Assembly: GCA_012729835.1 (NCBI GenBank)
Contig: JAAYCK010000015.1
Span: 1-40,943, forward strand
Length of the DNA: 40,943 bases
Direction: 5' to 3'
Source: Syntrophomonadaceae bacterium
GTDB lineage: Bacteria; Bacillota; Syntrophomonadia; Syntrophomonadales; Syntrophomonadaceae
Shown: one piece after another, positions 33,059 through 40,534 of the stretch
Layout: each line of letters starts with the position of its first letter
How positions within the stretch are numbered: position 1 is the first letter of the stretch
Translations under genes and position numbers: made by a program
The notes under the pieces: generated by a model
Databases searched by the model: none
Told to the model about the DNA's origin: nothing
Seen by the model: only the letters and a program-made list of their open reading frames with translations

Positions 33059-34144
33059 TTACTTGGCCGGAACTTCACTTAGCCGTTTGACCCTGGTAAT
33101 GAGTTCCCTGGTATTGAATGGTTTTATCACATAATCATCAGCCCCCGCTTCCAGCAGGGCTACCATTTCGTTTTCTGTCGAATTAGATGAAAGGATCAGG
33201 ATCGGTGTACTGGACCACTCAGCTTTAGTTCTGATCTGTTTGGTCAGCTGCAGACCGTCGGTATATGGAAGCATTAGGTCAAGGATAGCTATATCAGGCG
33301 GTTCTATTTCATCTATTAACCTGCTGGCTTCCCGACCGTCGGCAGCCTGAAGTACCTCAAATCCTTCGCGTTCCAGCATAACCTTGAGTATAGCGAGAAT
33401 GGTGGCATCATCGTCGGTAGTAAATGCTCTAAGCCTGGATCTCGATGTCTGTTCAGCAGCTGCCGTGATCTCAGCCTGCTCCATCGACTCGCCTACCGAT
33501 TCTGCCTCCGCTTCAGCTACCTGTACGATGGATGCCGGGACAGTGATCACTTCAGATATCTCCGGTTGTGGTGCCGTTAGATCTTTAGGCACCGCAGCTT
33601 CCGTCTCTCCTTCGGGCACCCATTGCATTTTTTCCACGTCAACCGGCATTTCCTGCCGCTCAATCGCCTGCGGCCCCCGGCTGACCAGCTTTTGATAATC
33701 CGCCAGCAGCACCTGACCTGCCTGGAATTCTTCGCCCAGGGAGGCTACCATGTCCTGCAGATGCTTCTCCACCGAGGCTAAAAAGGTTTCTAACCAGATT
33801 ATCTCTGCTTCCGCCTTTTCGCCCTGCTGCTTAATCTCCGCTTCTAATTGAGCAGCCGCTTCTCGAAAATACTTTATCTCTTGCCCATTGCGCTGCTCAC
33901 TGCGGCTGAAATACTGCTGCAGCGCTTCAGAAAAGGAATCAAAAACATTACTCCGGGTCCGGGCTTTTTGCATCATCAGGTTTAAAACGATCTGTTGTCT
34001 GGTTAGCTGTTGCTGATATGTAAAGAGTTCCTGGAGTTGGCTTTGTTTCTCGGCCAGTGCGGCTTCATAGGCTTTCGCTTCTTCCGCAAAAATGTCATCG
34101 GTCTGGCCTTGCTTATACCCGATAAGGGAATGCCTGAGTCTCAA
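33059..34144 (-). CDS. Response regulator with DivIVA-like N-terminus, coiled coil and C-terminal receiver
   Basis: The start is TTG at 34144, preceded by GGGGGAAGGG, giving 361 residues; upstream frame from 34243 lacks a site. The N-terminus RHSLIGYKQGQTDDIF matches the membrane-targeting DivIVA motif (GYxxxxVD type). It is followed by a long coiled coil (about 20-165), an acidic Pro/Ala linker, and a receiver at about 240-360 (TDDD, phospho-Asp in AILDLMLPYTDG, Lys in VIKPF). There is no output domain. It overlaps the preceding DivIVA-like gene by 32 bp. A polarly localised regulator acting through protein contacts is the natural inference. Confidence 0.75.
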   Translation of the reverse strand: MRLRHSLIGYKQGQTDDIFAEEAKAYEAALAEKQSQLQELFTYQQQLTRQQIVLNLMMQKARTRSNVFDSFSEALQQYFSRSEQRNGQEIKYFREAAAQLEAEIKQQGEKAEAEIIWLETFLASVEKHLQDMVASLGEEFQAGQVLLADYQKLVSRGPQAIERQEMPVDVEKMQWVPEGETEAAVPKDLTAPQPEISEVITVPASIVQVAEAEAESVGESMEQAEITAAAEQTSRSRLRAFTTDDDATILAILKVMLEREGFEVLQAADGREASRLIDEIEPPDIAILDLMLPYTDGLQLTKQIRTKAEWSSTPILILSSNSTENEMVALLEAGADDYVIKPFNTRELITRVKRLSEVPAK

Positions 34145-34598
34145 TTCCCTTCCCCCTTTCCGATGAGTGGTCAGCAGTCTGGTAAGGCTCCTGGGCGCCC
34201 GAGCCAAAACGTCCTGCCTGAGAGAGTTCGCCGGACAATCCATCTATCTTGGCGCGGATAGCATCTAACAATTGATAGAATTCATTAAGTCGCTCCAACT
34301 TATCACCGGTGAGGTTTAAGGCTTCCTGGATCTGTAATCCGGTTTGATGCCTGACCTCTTCGAGAGTTTTCACCTGTTCCCATACCCGGTTGGCAATAGA
34401 GCGGTCTTGACTGTTATATCCATCTAATTCCATGATCAATCTATCATTTTGCGACAGCAACCCATTTATTTGAGCACGGCATTCGGCAATCCGCTGGTCA
34501 ACATCGGCCAGTTGTTCTTTTCGCTCATGGGCAGTATTCTCCTGGTACTGGTCCACCGCCGCTCGTTTATATCCAAAAAGCTGTTTGCCGATAGGCAT
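34113..34598 (-). CDS. DivIVA-motif coiled-coil protein
   Basis: The ATG at 34598 follows AGGTGG at 8 bases, giving 161 residues. The sequence GKQLFGYKRAAVDQYQ near the start resembles the DivIVA N-terminal motif. The rest is coiled coil (ADVDQRIAECRAQINGLLSQ and on), with a polar tail. It is shorter than cell-division DivIVA. The same motif in the next protein suggests the two localise together. It is the first gene of the signalling and polysaccharide cluster. Confidence 0.65.
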   Translation of the reverse strand: MPIGKQLFGYKRAAVDQYQENTAHERKEQLADVDQRIAECRAQINGLLSQNDRLIMELDGYNSQDRSIANRVWEQVKTLEEVRHQTGLQIQEALNLTGDKLERLNEFYQLLDAIRAKIDGLSGELSQAGRFGSGAQEPYQTADHSSERGKGIETQAFPYRV

Positions 34599-34732
34599 GA
34601 CCAACACCACCTTTCGGTATTTTCAATAAATATCGTCAAAAATCGACTATTATATTTATATTTTATCATTTTCCCCGAACTAATGATACTCAGCAAAACC
34701 TAGGCTGAGCTGAATCATGTTGTTGTGAATAC

Positions 34733-35638
34733 TTATATCCCTAATCTTTTTCGGGCGTTATCTAAATTTTGCCGGTCGGAAAGCACCGGCTGGAAAACAT
34801 CGCCTATGCGCTTGAGGCGGGTTAGTATGGTTTTAATGGTGAAATCGGCAGGCGATACTTGACTCACTTCCTCCCAGTAAAGGGGTGCAGAAACTGGTGC
34901 TCCCGGGCGGGGCCGAACGCCATAGGGTGCACACAGCGTCTTGCCTATTACATTCTGCATATAATCCACATACACCTTTTTGCCTCTTCGCGCTACACTT
35001 CTTTCAATGGTCGCAATATCGGGCAACAGGGTGCAGATCAAGCCAGCTATACCCCCGCCCAGGTTCCTTATCTCCTCATAGCTGTACTCTCCCACTACCG
35101 GAACATAGATATGGAGCCCCTCTGCCCCGGAAGTCTTGGGATATCCCCTCAGCCCCAGCTCATCAAGGGTTTGCTTGAGTAGCAGGGCGATATCCACTAC
35201 GTTTTGCCAGGTGCTACCTTCGGAAGGATCGAGGTCAAATACCAGATGGTCCGGATGGTATATAGTGTTGGTGCGGGAGAGCCAGGCATGGATCTCCAGA
35301 CAGGCTTGATTGCCCAGCCAGGCCAAATCAGCCGGAGTTGCTGCAACGATGTGCTGGTTTTCTGAGCCGTCTTCGTTCTCCCAGGGAAAGGTCTTGATCC
35401 ATTCCGGCAGGTATTCAGGAGCATTCTTCTGGTAGAAATGCCGTCCGCTAATGCCGTTGGGATAACGGGTAAAGACCAGCGGCCGGTCACTAAGGTGCGG
35501 CAGCATGAATGGTGCTACCTGGATATAGTATTCGATCAAGTCTTTTTTCGTATATTTATCTTCTGGCCAGAGCAGCTTATCCAGGTTGGATAGCGTCAGC
35601 TCGGTGCCGGCAATTTTAAAGACTGCTGTATCACCCAT
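34733..35638 (-). CDS. ligD: LigD-type polymerase (primase-polymerase) for NHEJ
   Basis: The 301-residue protein matches the stand-alone LigD polymerase domain: LSNLDKLLWPED near 16-27, YPNGISGRHFYQKNAPEY near 59-76, and the metal-binding FDLDP at 134-138. It fills or extends DNA ends held by Ku before ligation. It follows the ligase gene by 19 bp, with a GGAAGGA site. In many bacteria this domain is fused to the ligase; here it is a separate gene. No phosphoesterase domain of LigD is present in the window. Confidence 0.9.
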   Translation of the reverse strand: MGDTAVFKIAGTELTLSNLDKLLWPEDKYTKKDLIEYYIQVAPFMLPHLSDRPLVFTRYPNGISGRHFYQKNAPEYLPEWIKTFPWENEDGSENQHIVAATPADLAWLGNQACLEIHAWLSRTNTIYHPDHLVFDLDPSEGSTWQNVVDIALLLKQTLDELGLRGYPKTSGAEGLHIYVPVVGEYSYEEIRNLGGGIAGLICTLLPDIATIERSVARRGKKVYVDYMQNVIGKTLCAPYGVRPRPGAPVSAPLYWEEVSQVSPADFTIKTILTRLKRIGDVFQPVLSDRQNLDNARKRLGI

Positions 35639-35657
35639 ACACTTAATATTCCTTCCA

Positions 35658-36575
35658 TCAGCTGATGAATGCTTTGATTACCGGGGCGCGCAGGTGCATT
35701 TCCTCGGTCCATTCGGCGAATTCTACTTCAACTCGAATTGACGGCTCCACAAAATGATAAGCAGCCGGAGGACGGATGAGATTAAAAAAGGGTGAGGTTG
35801 CCCTCTCCTGGCCCGGCAGGAAAGCGGATAAAGCCTCCTGCTGCTCACTATTCAACCCGCTGCCGGCCCTTCCTACAAAAAGCAAGCGCTCCCCCTGTTC
35901 CCATCCCAGCAGGAGTGAGTTTACCATCTTACCTCGTAAGGTATAGCCGCCGACCAGACAGCTCCCTTTTCGGCGGTGCTTTATCTTTAACCAATCTTGG
36001 TGCCGTTTGCCGGCGATGTAGCGGCCCGATCGCTGCTTGGCAATGATTCCTTCCATATCCATGCTACAAATTGATGCAAACAGCGCCATCCCCTCGGAAA
36101 AATCCTCCACCAGGTGAACCCCGCCGCCTGCCGATAAAATCTCGCGCAATATCCCTTGACGCTCCTCCAACGGTTGGTCTCTGAGGTCATCTCCCTCGAA
36201 ATACAGCAAGTCAAAAACCATATAGTCTATTGGCAAGAACCCCTGCGCCTGCTGGATACGCGAGGCATCCCGCAGGTTGTCCCGGCTCATTACGGCGGGA
36301 AAGCTGGGTTTACCGCCCTTCAACACTACGATCTCCCCATCCAGGACTGCACTGCGTCCTGCCAGCCGCTCGGGCAGTCCTTGGAGTTCAGAGTACTGGC
36401 GAGTCCGATCATGGTGGCGCTTGTTGATCAGGGTCACCCGGCCATCTTCGATAAAAGCCAGCATGCGAACTCCGTCCCATTTAACCTGATATAGATACTC
36501 GTCTGACTGAACAACTTGCCCGCGGCTGACCGGCTCCATGACCTGCAGGTCTTTATCAATCATATCCCCGTTCAT
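35658..36575 (-). CDS. ATP-dependent DNA ligase (LigD ligase domain)
   Basis: The 305-residue protein has the nucleotidyl motif VKWDGVR with Lys32 as the AMP-accepting residue, then LDGEIVVL, MEGIIAK and DWLKIKHRRKG, followed by an OB-fold (GYTLRGKMVNSLLLG). It seals breaks in Ku-dependent end joining. The start shares one base with the Ku stop (TAATG), so translation is coupled. The length fits the catalytic core only. Confidence 0.9.
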   Translation of the reverse strand: MNGDMIDKDLQVMEPVSRGQVVQSDEYLYQVKWDGVRMLAFIEDGRVTLINKRHHDRTRQYSELQGLPERLAGRSAVLDGEIVVLKGGKPSFPAVMSRDNLRDASRIQQAQGFLPIDYMVFDLLYFEGDDLRDQPLEERQGILREILSAGGGVHLVEDFSEGMALFASICSMDMEGIIAKQRSGRYIAGKRHQDWLKIKHRRKGSCLVGGYTLRGKMVNSLLLGWEQGERLLFVGRAGSGLNSEQQEALSAFLPGQERATSPFFNLIRPPAAYHFVEPSIRVEVEFAEWTEEMHLRAPVIKAFIS

Positions 36576-37417
36576 TAACTGCCGGTCTTAGCCTTCTTGC
36601 GGCCCTTAGATTGTGGTGCCGGCTTAGTTTCCGCGCCCTGACGATTTTCCTCCGCCAACTTAACACTGGCCTTAAGCGCTTCCATCAGGTCCAGGACATT
36701 ACCGCGATTTTCCGGAGCAGTTGGGGCCACTATCTCCTGCCCGGCAACCTTGGCTTCGATCATCTCCCAGAGAGCTTTCCGGTATTGGTCCTCGTAACGC
36801 CCGGGTTCAAAATCTACGGAAAGGTTTTCGATCAGGCTTACTGCCATCTTGATCTCATTGTCGTGCAGTTGCGAGGTGTCAAGACCGTGGTTGAGTGAAG
36901 CCGGCGAGCGGATCTCATCCGGATAGAATATGGTCTCCATCACCAGATATCCTTCCTTCACCCGCAAAGCTGCCAGGGTCTGCTTGGAACGGATAATGAC
37001 GCGAGCTATGGCTATCTTGCCCGTTTTTTGCATGGCCTCCACAATCAGTGTGTAGGCCTTCTCACCGCCAGTTGCTGGTTCCAGATAATAAGACTTATCG
37101 AAATAGATGGGATCTACCTGGGCCAGTTCTACAAAATCCAAGATATCGATGGTCTTGGTGTTGTTCAGCGGTATCCGAGCGAAATCCTCTTCGTTGATAA
37201 CCACATAAGTGCCTTTCTGGTACTCATATCCCCTGACCAATTCATCGCTGCCGATCTCCCGCTGGCATTTGGGACAAAACTTCTTATAGTTGATGGGACT
37301 CATACACTCTTTGTGTAGATAATTGAACTTAATATCCTTGTTCTCCGTGGCGACATACATAGCAACCGGTATATTGACCAGTCCGAAACTTACCGCACCC
37401 TTCCACAGCGTTTTCAT
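36575..37417 (-). CDS. ku: Ku protein, NHEJ end-binding
   Basis: The 280-residue protein is a typical bacterial Ku: MKTLWKGAVSFGLVNIPV at the start, the CPKC segment after NYKKFC, and a beta-barrel core through YFDKSYYLEP. A basic tail (KGRKKAKTG) fits the Ku extension that contacts DNA. It is the first gene of the Ku-ligase-polymerase operon; an AGAGGG site precedes the ATG. It encircles double-strand ends and recruits the ligase. Confidence 0.95.
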   Translation of the reverse strand: MKTLWKGAVSFGLVNIPVAMYVATENKDIKFNYLHKECMSPINYKKFCPKCQREIGSDELVRGYEYQKGTYVVINEEDFARIPLNNTKTIDILDFVELAQVDPIYFDKSYYLEPATGGEKAYTLIVEAMQKTGKIAIARVIIRSKQTLAALRVKEGYLVMETIFYPDEIRSPASLNHGLDTSQLHDNEIKMAVSLIENLSVDFEPGRYEDQYRKALWEMIEAKVAGQEIVAPTAPENRGNVLDLMEALKASVKLAEENRQGAETKPAPQSKGRKKAKTGS

Positions 37418-37497
37418 GGCATACCCTCTTTCCAGAAATAGAACAACAAGCTTTAGATTAGCTTTAATTGTTTATAAGAAAATTATTCTGTGGTGGG

Positions 37498-38082
37498 TTA
37501 AACACCTCGGGCCAGACAGCCGGTAAGATATGAAAAAACCACTAATGACCAGAACACCAGTATCGACCAGAGACAGGCCAGATAAGGCAGGACTATGATG
37601 AGAATCAATCCTAAACAGGTGCTTAATATCAGAAAGAGATAACCTGATAAATATAGCTCCAGATGACTGCTGATCTGATGGATAATATCAATCAGGCTGA
37701 AGGCATCAGATATATCACGGCGCATAGCAAAAGCCGCCAAGGCCATCGGTGTTAAAGCCCCGGTAAGAAAGATGAGGATCGCACCTAGAAGAATGCCGAT
37801 CAATGGGATATGGGATAAAATCACGGTAAGGGCCATGGGAATAATGAGATAGGCCAGCACGATAAGGCTGGCTGACACGGCGTCGCGGATGTAGTCCTGC
37901 CAGGCGTCCCAATCCGGCAGCCGGCGCCTTCCCCGCATTCCCAGTTCGATACAGGCAATGGCATAACCCAACAACAATAGATTAACCACCGGCACCAACA
38001 TGATCAGACTGCCGATTATAACCTTAAGGATCCATTTATCATCCGCCAGCGGATATCTGAGCAGTTCCTGCCAATCCCTCAA
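37498..38082 (-). CDS. DUF4013 family membrane protein
   Basis: The 194-residue protein starts at TTG 38082 (AGGGA 8-9 bases upstream). The N-terminus RDWQELLRYPLADDKW and several hydrophobic helices (IIGSLIMLVPVVNLLLLGYA, SLIVLAYLIIPMALTVIL, IGILLGAILIFLTGALTPMAL, and two more at the end) match the DUF4013 pattern. GMRGRRRLPDWDAWQDYI lies between the first helices. The function is unknown. Its ribosome binding site is inside a 12-bp hairpin (38089-38128). Confidence 0.8.
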   Translation of the reverse strand: MRDWQELLRYPLADDKWILKVIIGSLIMLVPVVNLLLLGYAIACIELGMRGRRRLPDWDAWQDYIRDAVSASLIVLAYLIIPMALTVILSHIPLIGILLGAILIFLTGALTPMALAAFAMRRDISDAFSLIDIIHQISSHLELYLSGYLFLILSTCLGLILIIVLPYLACLWSILVFWSLVVFSYLTGCLARGV

Positions 38083-38088
38083 AACAAT

Positions 38089-38128
38089 AATCCCTCCCCG
38101 TAAACTTTATGCTTTTCGGAGAGGGATT
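38089..38128 (-). promoter_or_regulatory. Hairpin that sequesters the DUF4013 ribosome binding site
   Basis: On the minus strand AATCCCTCTCCG pairs with CGGGGAGGGATT: 12 pairs, one of them G-T, with a 16-base loop. The second arm contains the ribosome binding site of the TTG start at 38082. The T-rich stretch after it (ATTGTTTTG) would also allow action as a terminator for the upstream gene. Confidence 0.5.
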
Positions 38129-38151
38129 AGGTTTAAATTTTGGTGTCAATT

Positions 38152-38418
38152 CTAGTCAGAATAATTGCCCTGATTGATATCCACACTATGTTTTCTCTGG
38201 ATATCGTTAATCTGCGGCGCCCAACCCTGGATACGCTCTCGTATGTTGTCGGCCTTAGCCTGGTCTACCACCAGGACATCGTTTTCACTCAATTGTACGC
38301 CGATATTATACAGGCCAGTGGATTGGTCGGCGCTGACCAGAAGCCCCTCATATTGTTCCTTGCTCCACAAGCCATCCCGCAGGAACTCTGTCTTGCTTAC
38401 TACCTTGCCTTTGATCAT
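38152..38418 (-). CDS. Hypothetical 88-residue protein
   Basis: The start is ATG at 38418, with AAGGAGG 9 bases upstream; the in-frame ATG at 38457 has no site. The protein begins MIKGKVVSKTEFLRDG and contains VSADQSTGLYNIGVQLSENDVLVVDQ, suggesting a small beta-rich fold with a helical end. No family is recognised, and no membrane or signal segments are seen. It lies upstream of DUF4013 in the same direction. Confidence 0.65.
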   Translation of the reverse strand: MIKGKVVSKTEFLRDGLWSKEQYEGLLVSADQSTGLYNIGVQLSENDVLVVDQAKADNIRERIQGWAPQINDIQRKHSVDINQGNYSD

Positions 38419-38481
38419 TAAGCCAGGCCTCCTTCTCGAAAAAAATTGTATTAGCATATTCTTGCCCCGAAGGAGTGCCCT

Positions 38482-38724
38482 TTATGTACTTCGGATCAGT
38501 GTTTCCTTTTCACTTCTGGTCAATTTTTTAATGGCAGCTTCTCGCCTCATCGCCTCGCTTTTGCTAAGCAATTTTTCATGATAAACCAGTGATACCGGCC
38601 GGCGTCCCCGGGTATATTTACAAGCCATGCCCTCCTGGTGCTGTTGCAGTCTTTTCTCCAAATCTACCGCATAGCCAGTATAATAGGTTCCGTCATTGCA
38701 TTGCAGGATATAAACGTAAGGCAA
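38482..38724 (-). CDS. GIY-YIG nuclease superfamily protein, UPF0213 (YhbQ/YazA type)
   Basis: The start is TTG at 38724: AAGGAGG lies 8 bases upstream, giving MPYVYILQC, the usual N-terminus of this family. The 80-residue protein has YVYILQC, TYYTGYAVDLEKRLQQHQ, then GRRPVSLVYHEKL and EAMRREAAIKKL. Members are small housekeeping proteins with a GIY-YIG fold and unclear activity. It is not close to the two GIY-YIG proteins at the left end of the window. Confidence 0.9.
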   Translation of the reverse strand: MPYVYILQCNDGTYYTGYAVDLEKRLQQHQEGMACKYTRGRRPVSLVYHEKLLSKSEAMRREAAIKKLTRSEKETLIRST

Positions 38725-38787
38725 GATCAAGGCCTCCTTCCCCAAGGCATGAATGAAACGCAGGTGGCAGGTAATGGCGACGAATTA

Positions 38788-39020
38788 GACGCAGATTTAC
38801 GCAGATTCTTATGATTTTCGCTAATTTTCATTAAGCAGATTATTATAGGCTTAATCCTCTTAACCAGGCATGTATCTTAAGATTATATTTGTTTGAATTT
38901 AATGGCATTCATCATATCTTCTTTTTCCATAAGTGAATGGGTAGATTAAATTCCTCATTTCCTGCCAGTAAAATTTTCTGCGTTAATCATATTGGTTCTG
39001 CGTCAATCTGCGTCAAAATC
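38788..39020. repeat. AT-rich segment bounded by inverted GACGCAGATT repeats
   Basis: The left end (38788-38807) and right end (38994-39020) carry inverted copies of a repeat built on GACGCAGATT-N-ACGCAGA. The 190 bases between them are AT-rich without a gene. The layout resembles a small non-autonomous element or a decayed intergenic repeat. The rest of 38725-39165 holds a terminator and a palindrome. Confidence 0.4.
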
Positions 39021-39040
39021 CGTTTCTGTTTATCCCCAAT

Positions 39041-39062
39041 AAAAAAGGGGGAATAATCCCCC
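39041..39062 (-). terminator. Rho-independent terminator of the PPDK regulatory protein gene
   Basis: On the minus strand GGGGG-ATTATT-CCCCC is followed by six T, about 100 bases beyond the stop at 39166. Confidence 0.8.
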
Positions 39063-39088
39063 TGTAATGATGCCAGGGCTATGATAAT

Positions 39089-39150
39089 GCAGGGGCGGAT
39101 TCCATATCCGCCCGTATGCCTGACACGGCGGATATGGAATCCGCCCCTGC
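39089..39150. repeat. Perfect 24-bp-arm palindromic repeat (short form)
   Basis: The two 24-base arms (39089-39112 and 39127-39150) are exact reverse complements around a 14-base loop. Each arm itself contains GGGGCGGAT and ATCCGCC, so it is also internally palindromic. The same outer motifs frame the element at 40444-40517. It lies just after the stop of the PPDK regulatory gene. Confidence 0.8.
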
Positions 39151-39165
39151 AATTATTAACCTGGA

Positions 39166-39993
39166 CTAAAAACGGTGGTGGGTAACACGCAAAGGCAGAT
39201 TAAACTTATGGGTTATAGTGTTGCCCACTTCTTCGATGTCGTCCAGGGTCACGTCGATAACCAGACACTTCAGGCGAGCATAGATGCGGTAAGCATTATC
39301 CAATTCTTCCGCTACCATTTCATCAATACTGTCAATCTCTTCAGGCAGTTCAAAGCTTCTCAGCCTCTCTTTACGCAGATCCAATAGGGTTTCCATATCG
39401 ATGGTCAGACCTACCATAGGCACCTTGTCCTTGAGGTCCAGGATCTGCTGAGGCAGATCGGTGTCAATATTGATGGGGTAATTGGCTACCTTGATTCCGA
39501 GATTGGCCAGGTGCATAGACAATGGCGTTTTGGAAGTGCGTGGCAGGCCAAGTACGATCAGGTCCGCTTCTCCTATGGTTTCCAGGTTTTGTCCGTTATC
39601 ATGCTCTATGGTGAACTCGATGGCTTTCATACGGTTGAAGTACTGATCATCCATCTTGTGCGTCAAACCGGTTATATTCTCAGGATTCAGACCGGTCTTC
39701 TTCTGTATAGCATCAAACAGCGGCTGCAAAACATTGATCGCCAATACTCCTTTTTCTGCCGCCTGCTTATCAACAAAATCCGAAAGTTCCGGCTTTACGA
39801 GGGTATAAATGACGATGGCATCCTCTTCGGCGGCCCTGTCCATGATCTTGACGACCTGATCTTCCTTATTGACCCGGGAAAATCTCGTGATGCTCCTTTC
39901 TACATTGAATTGCAGTACAGATGCAACCGCTATCTTTTCTGCGGTTTCACCTACCGAATCAGATACGGCAAAAATGTGCAGATTTGAGGCCAT
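39166..39993 (-). CDS. Pyruvate, phosphate dikinase regulatory protein (PPDK kinase/phosphorylase)
   Basis: The 275-residue protein begins LHIFAVSDSVGETAEKIA and contains the family P-loop GLPRTSKTPLS near 149-159, followed by LGIKVANYPI. The length is as expected for the DUF299/YqfL family. These enzymes inactivate PPDK by ADP-dependent phosphorylation of a threonine and reactivate it by phosphorolysis, which controls pyruvate/PEP flux. AAGGAGATGATATT gives a strong start. No ppdK gene is in the window. Confidence 0.9.
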   Translation of the reverse strand: MASNLHIFAVSDSVGETAEKIAVASVLQFNVERSITRFSRVNKEDQVVKIMDRAAEEDAIVIYTLVKPELSDFVDKQAAEKGVLAINVLQPLFDAIQKKTGLNPENITGLTHKMDDQYFNRMKAIEFTIEHDNGQNLETIGEADLIVLGLPRTSKTPLSMHLANLGIKVANYPINIDTDLPQQILDLKDKVPMVGLTIDMETLLDLRKERLRSFELPEEIDSIDEMVAEELDNAYRIYARLKCLVIDVTLDDIEEVGNTITHKFNLPLRVTHHRF

Positions 39994-40236
39994 AATATCA
40001 TCTCCTTTTCTACTTGCATGCCGAAGGTCCCGACAGACTGGCCTTATTATAAAAATATTCTACAGTCTCCTGATTATATCCTCCTTTTTAAATGGAAAAG
40101 ATATCGGCTCGATTCCTAATTCATGCCTGGGCAGAATAGCTGTATGTTCTATAATATAGAGCCTAAATAAAAATCTACTCTGAGCTTACATTTCGTGTTA
40201 ATATAGTTTAAGGGGGGTTATGCTAGAGGTGATATT

Positions 40237-40353
40237 ATGGATGCAGAATCGATTTTTGTATTGGTGTTGGTCCTTTGCCTTGGAGTAGGATTGATAGCCA
40301 CCGTGATTGGAGTATTTTTCTTTAACGGCTTCCACTGGTGGGATAAACTATAA
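40237..40353 (+). CDS. 38-residue single-pass membrane protein
   Basis: GAGGTGAT lies at ideal spacing before ATG 40237. The peptide MDAESIFVLVLVLCLG continues with a second hydrophobic stretch and ends FHWWDKL. It has one transmembrane helix, an acidic start, and Trp and Lys at the far end. A terminator follows 30 bases after the stop, so this is a complete small transcription unit, divergent from the PPDK regulatory gene. No family is recognised. Confidence 0.7.
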   Translation: MDAESIFVLVLVLCLGVGLIATVIGVFFFNGFHWWDKL

Positions 40354-40382
40354 TATAGAGAAAAAATATAATAGACTTGGCA

Positions 40383-40415
40383 AAAAAGCTATACCAGCTA
40401 AGGGTATAGCTTTTT
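40383..40415. terminator. Bidirectional Rho-independent terminator
   Basis: AAAAAGCTATACC pairs with GGTATAGCTTTTT around a 7-base loop, with A- and T-tracts on both sides. It can end the rightward 38-residue gene and the leftward radical SAM gene. Confidence 0.85.
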
Positions 40416-40443
40416 CTGATATTAGCATATTATCTTCCTATGC

Positions 40444-40517
40444 GGGCGGATATGGCCGCTCCTTGCCATCCTTGGCACCGCGGCACTAGTCCATCCCTGG
40501 ACGTCGGAATCCGCCCC
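40444..40517 (-). repeat. Palindromic repeat, long form with two GGA-loop hairpins
   Basis: Outer arms GGGCGGAT/ATCCGCCC (40444-40451 and 40509-40516) enclose two hairpins. On the minus strand these are GTCC-AGGGAT-GGAC (40489-40502) and TGCC-AAGGAT-GGCA (40464-40477), followed by AAGGAG. The GGA in each loop resembles CsrA-binding hairpins. It lies in the 3' region of the radical SAM gene. Confidence 0.6.
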
Positions 40518-40534
40518 TACAATATGAACCCGCT

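Noticed and set aside
34689-34709. CTCAGC/GCTGAG hairpin between the LigD polymerase gene and the DivIVA-motif gene as a terminator
   Set aside because: Only six pairs and no T-tract on either strand.
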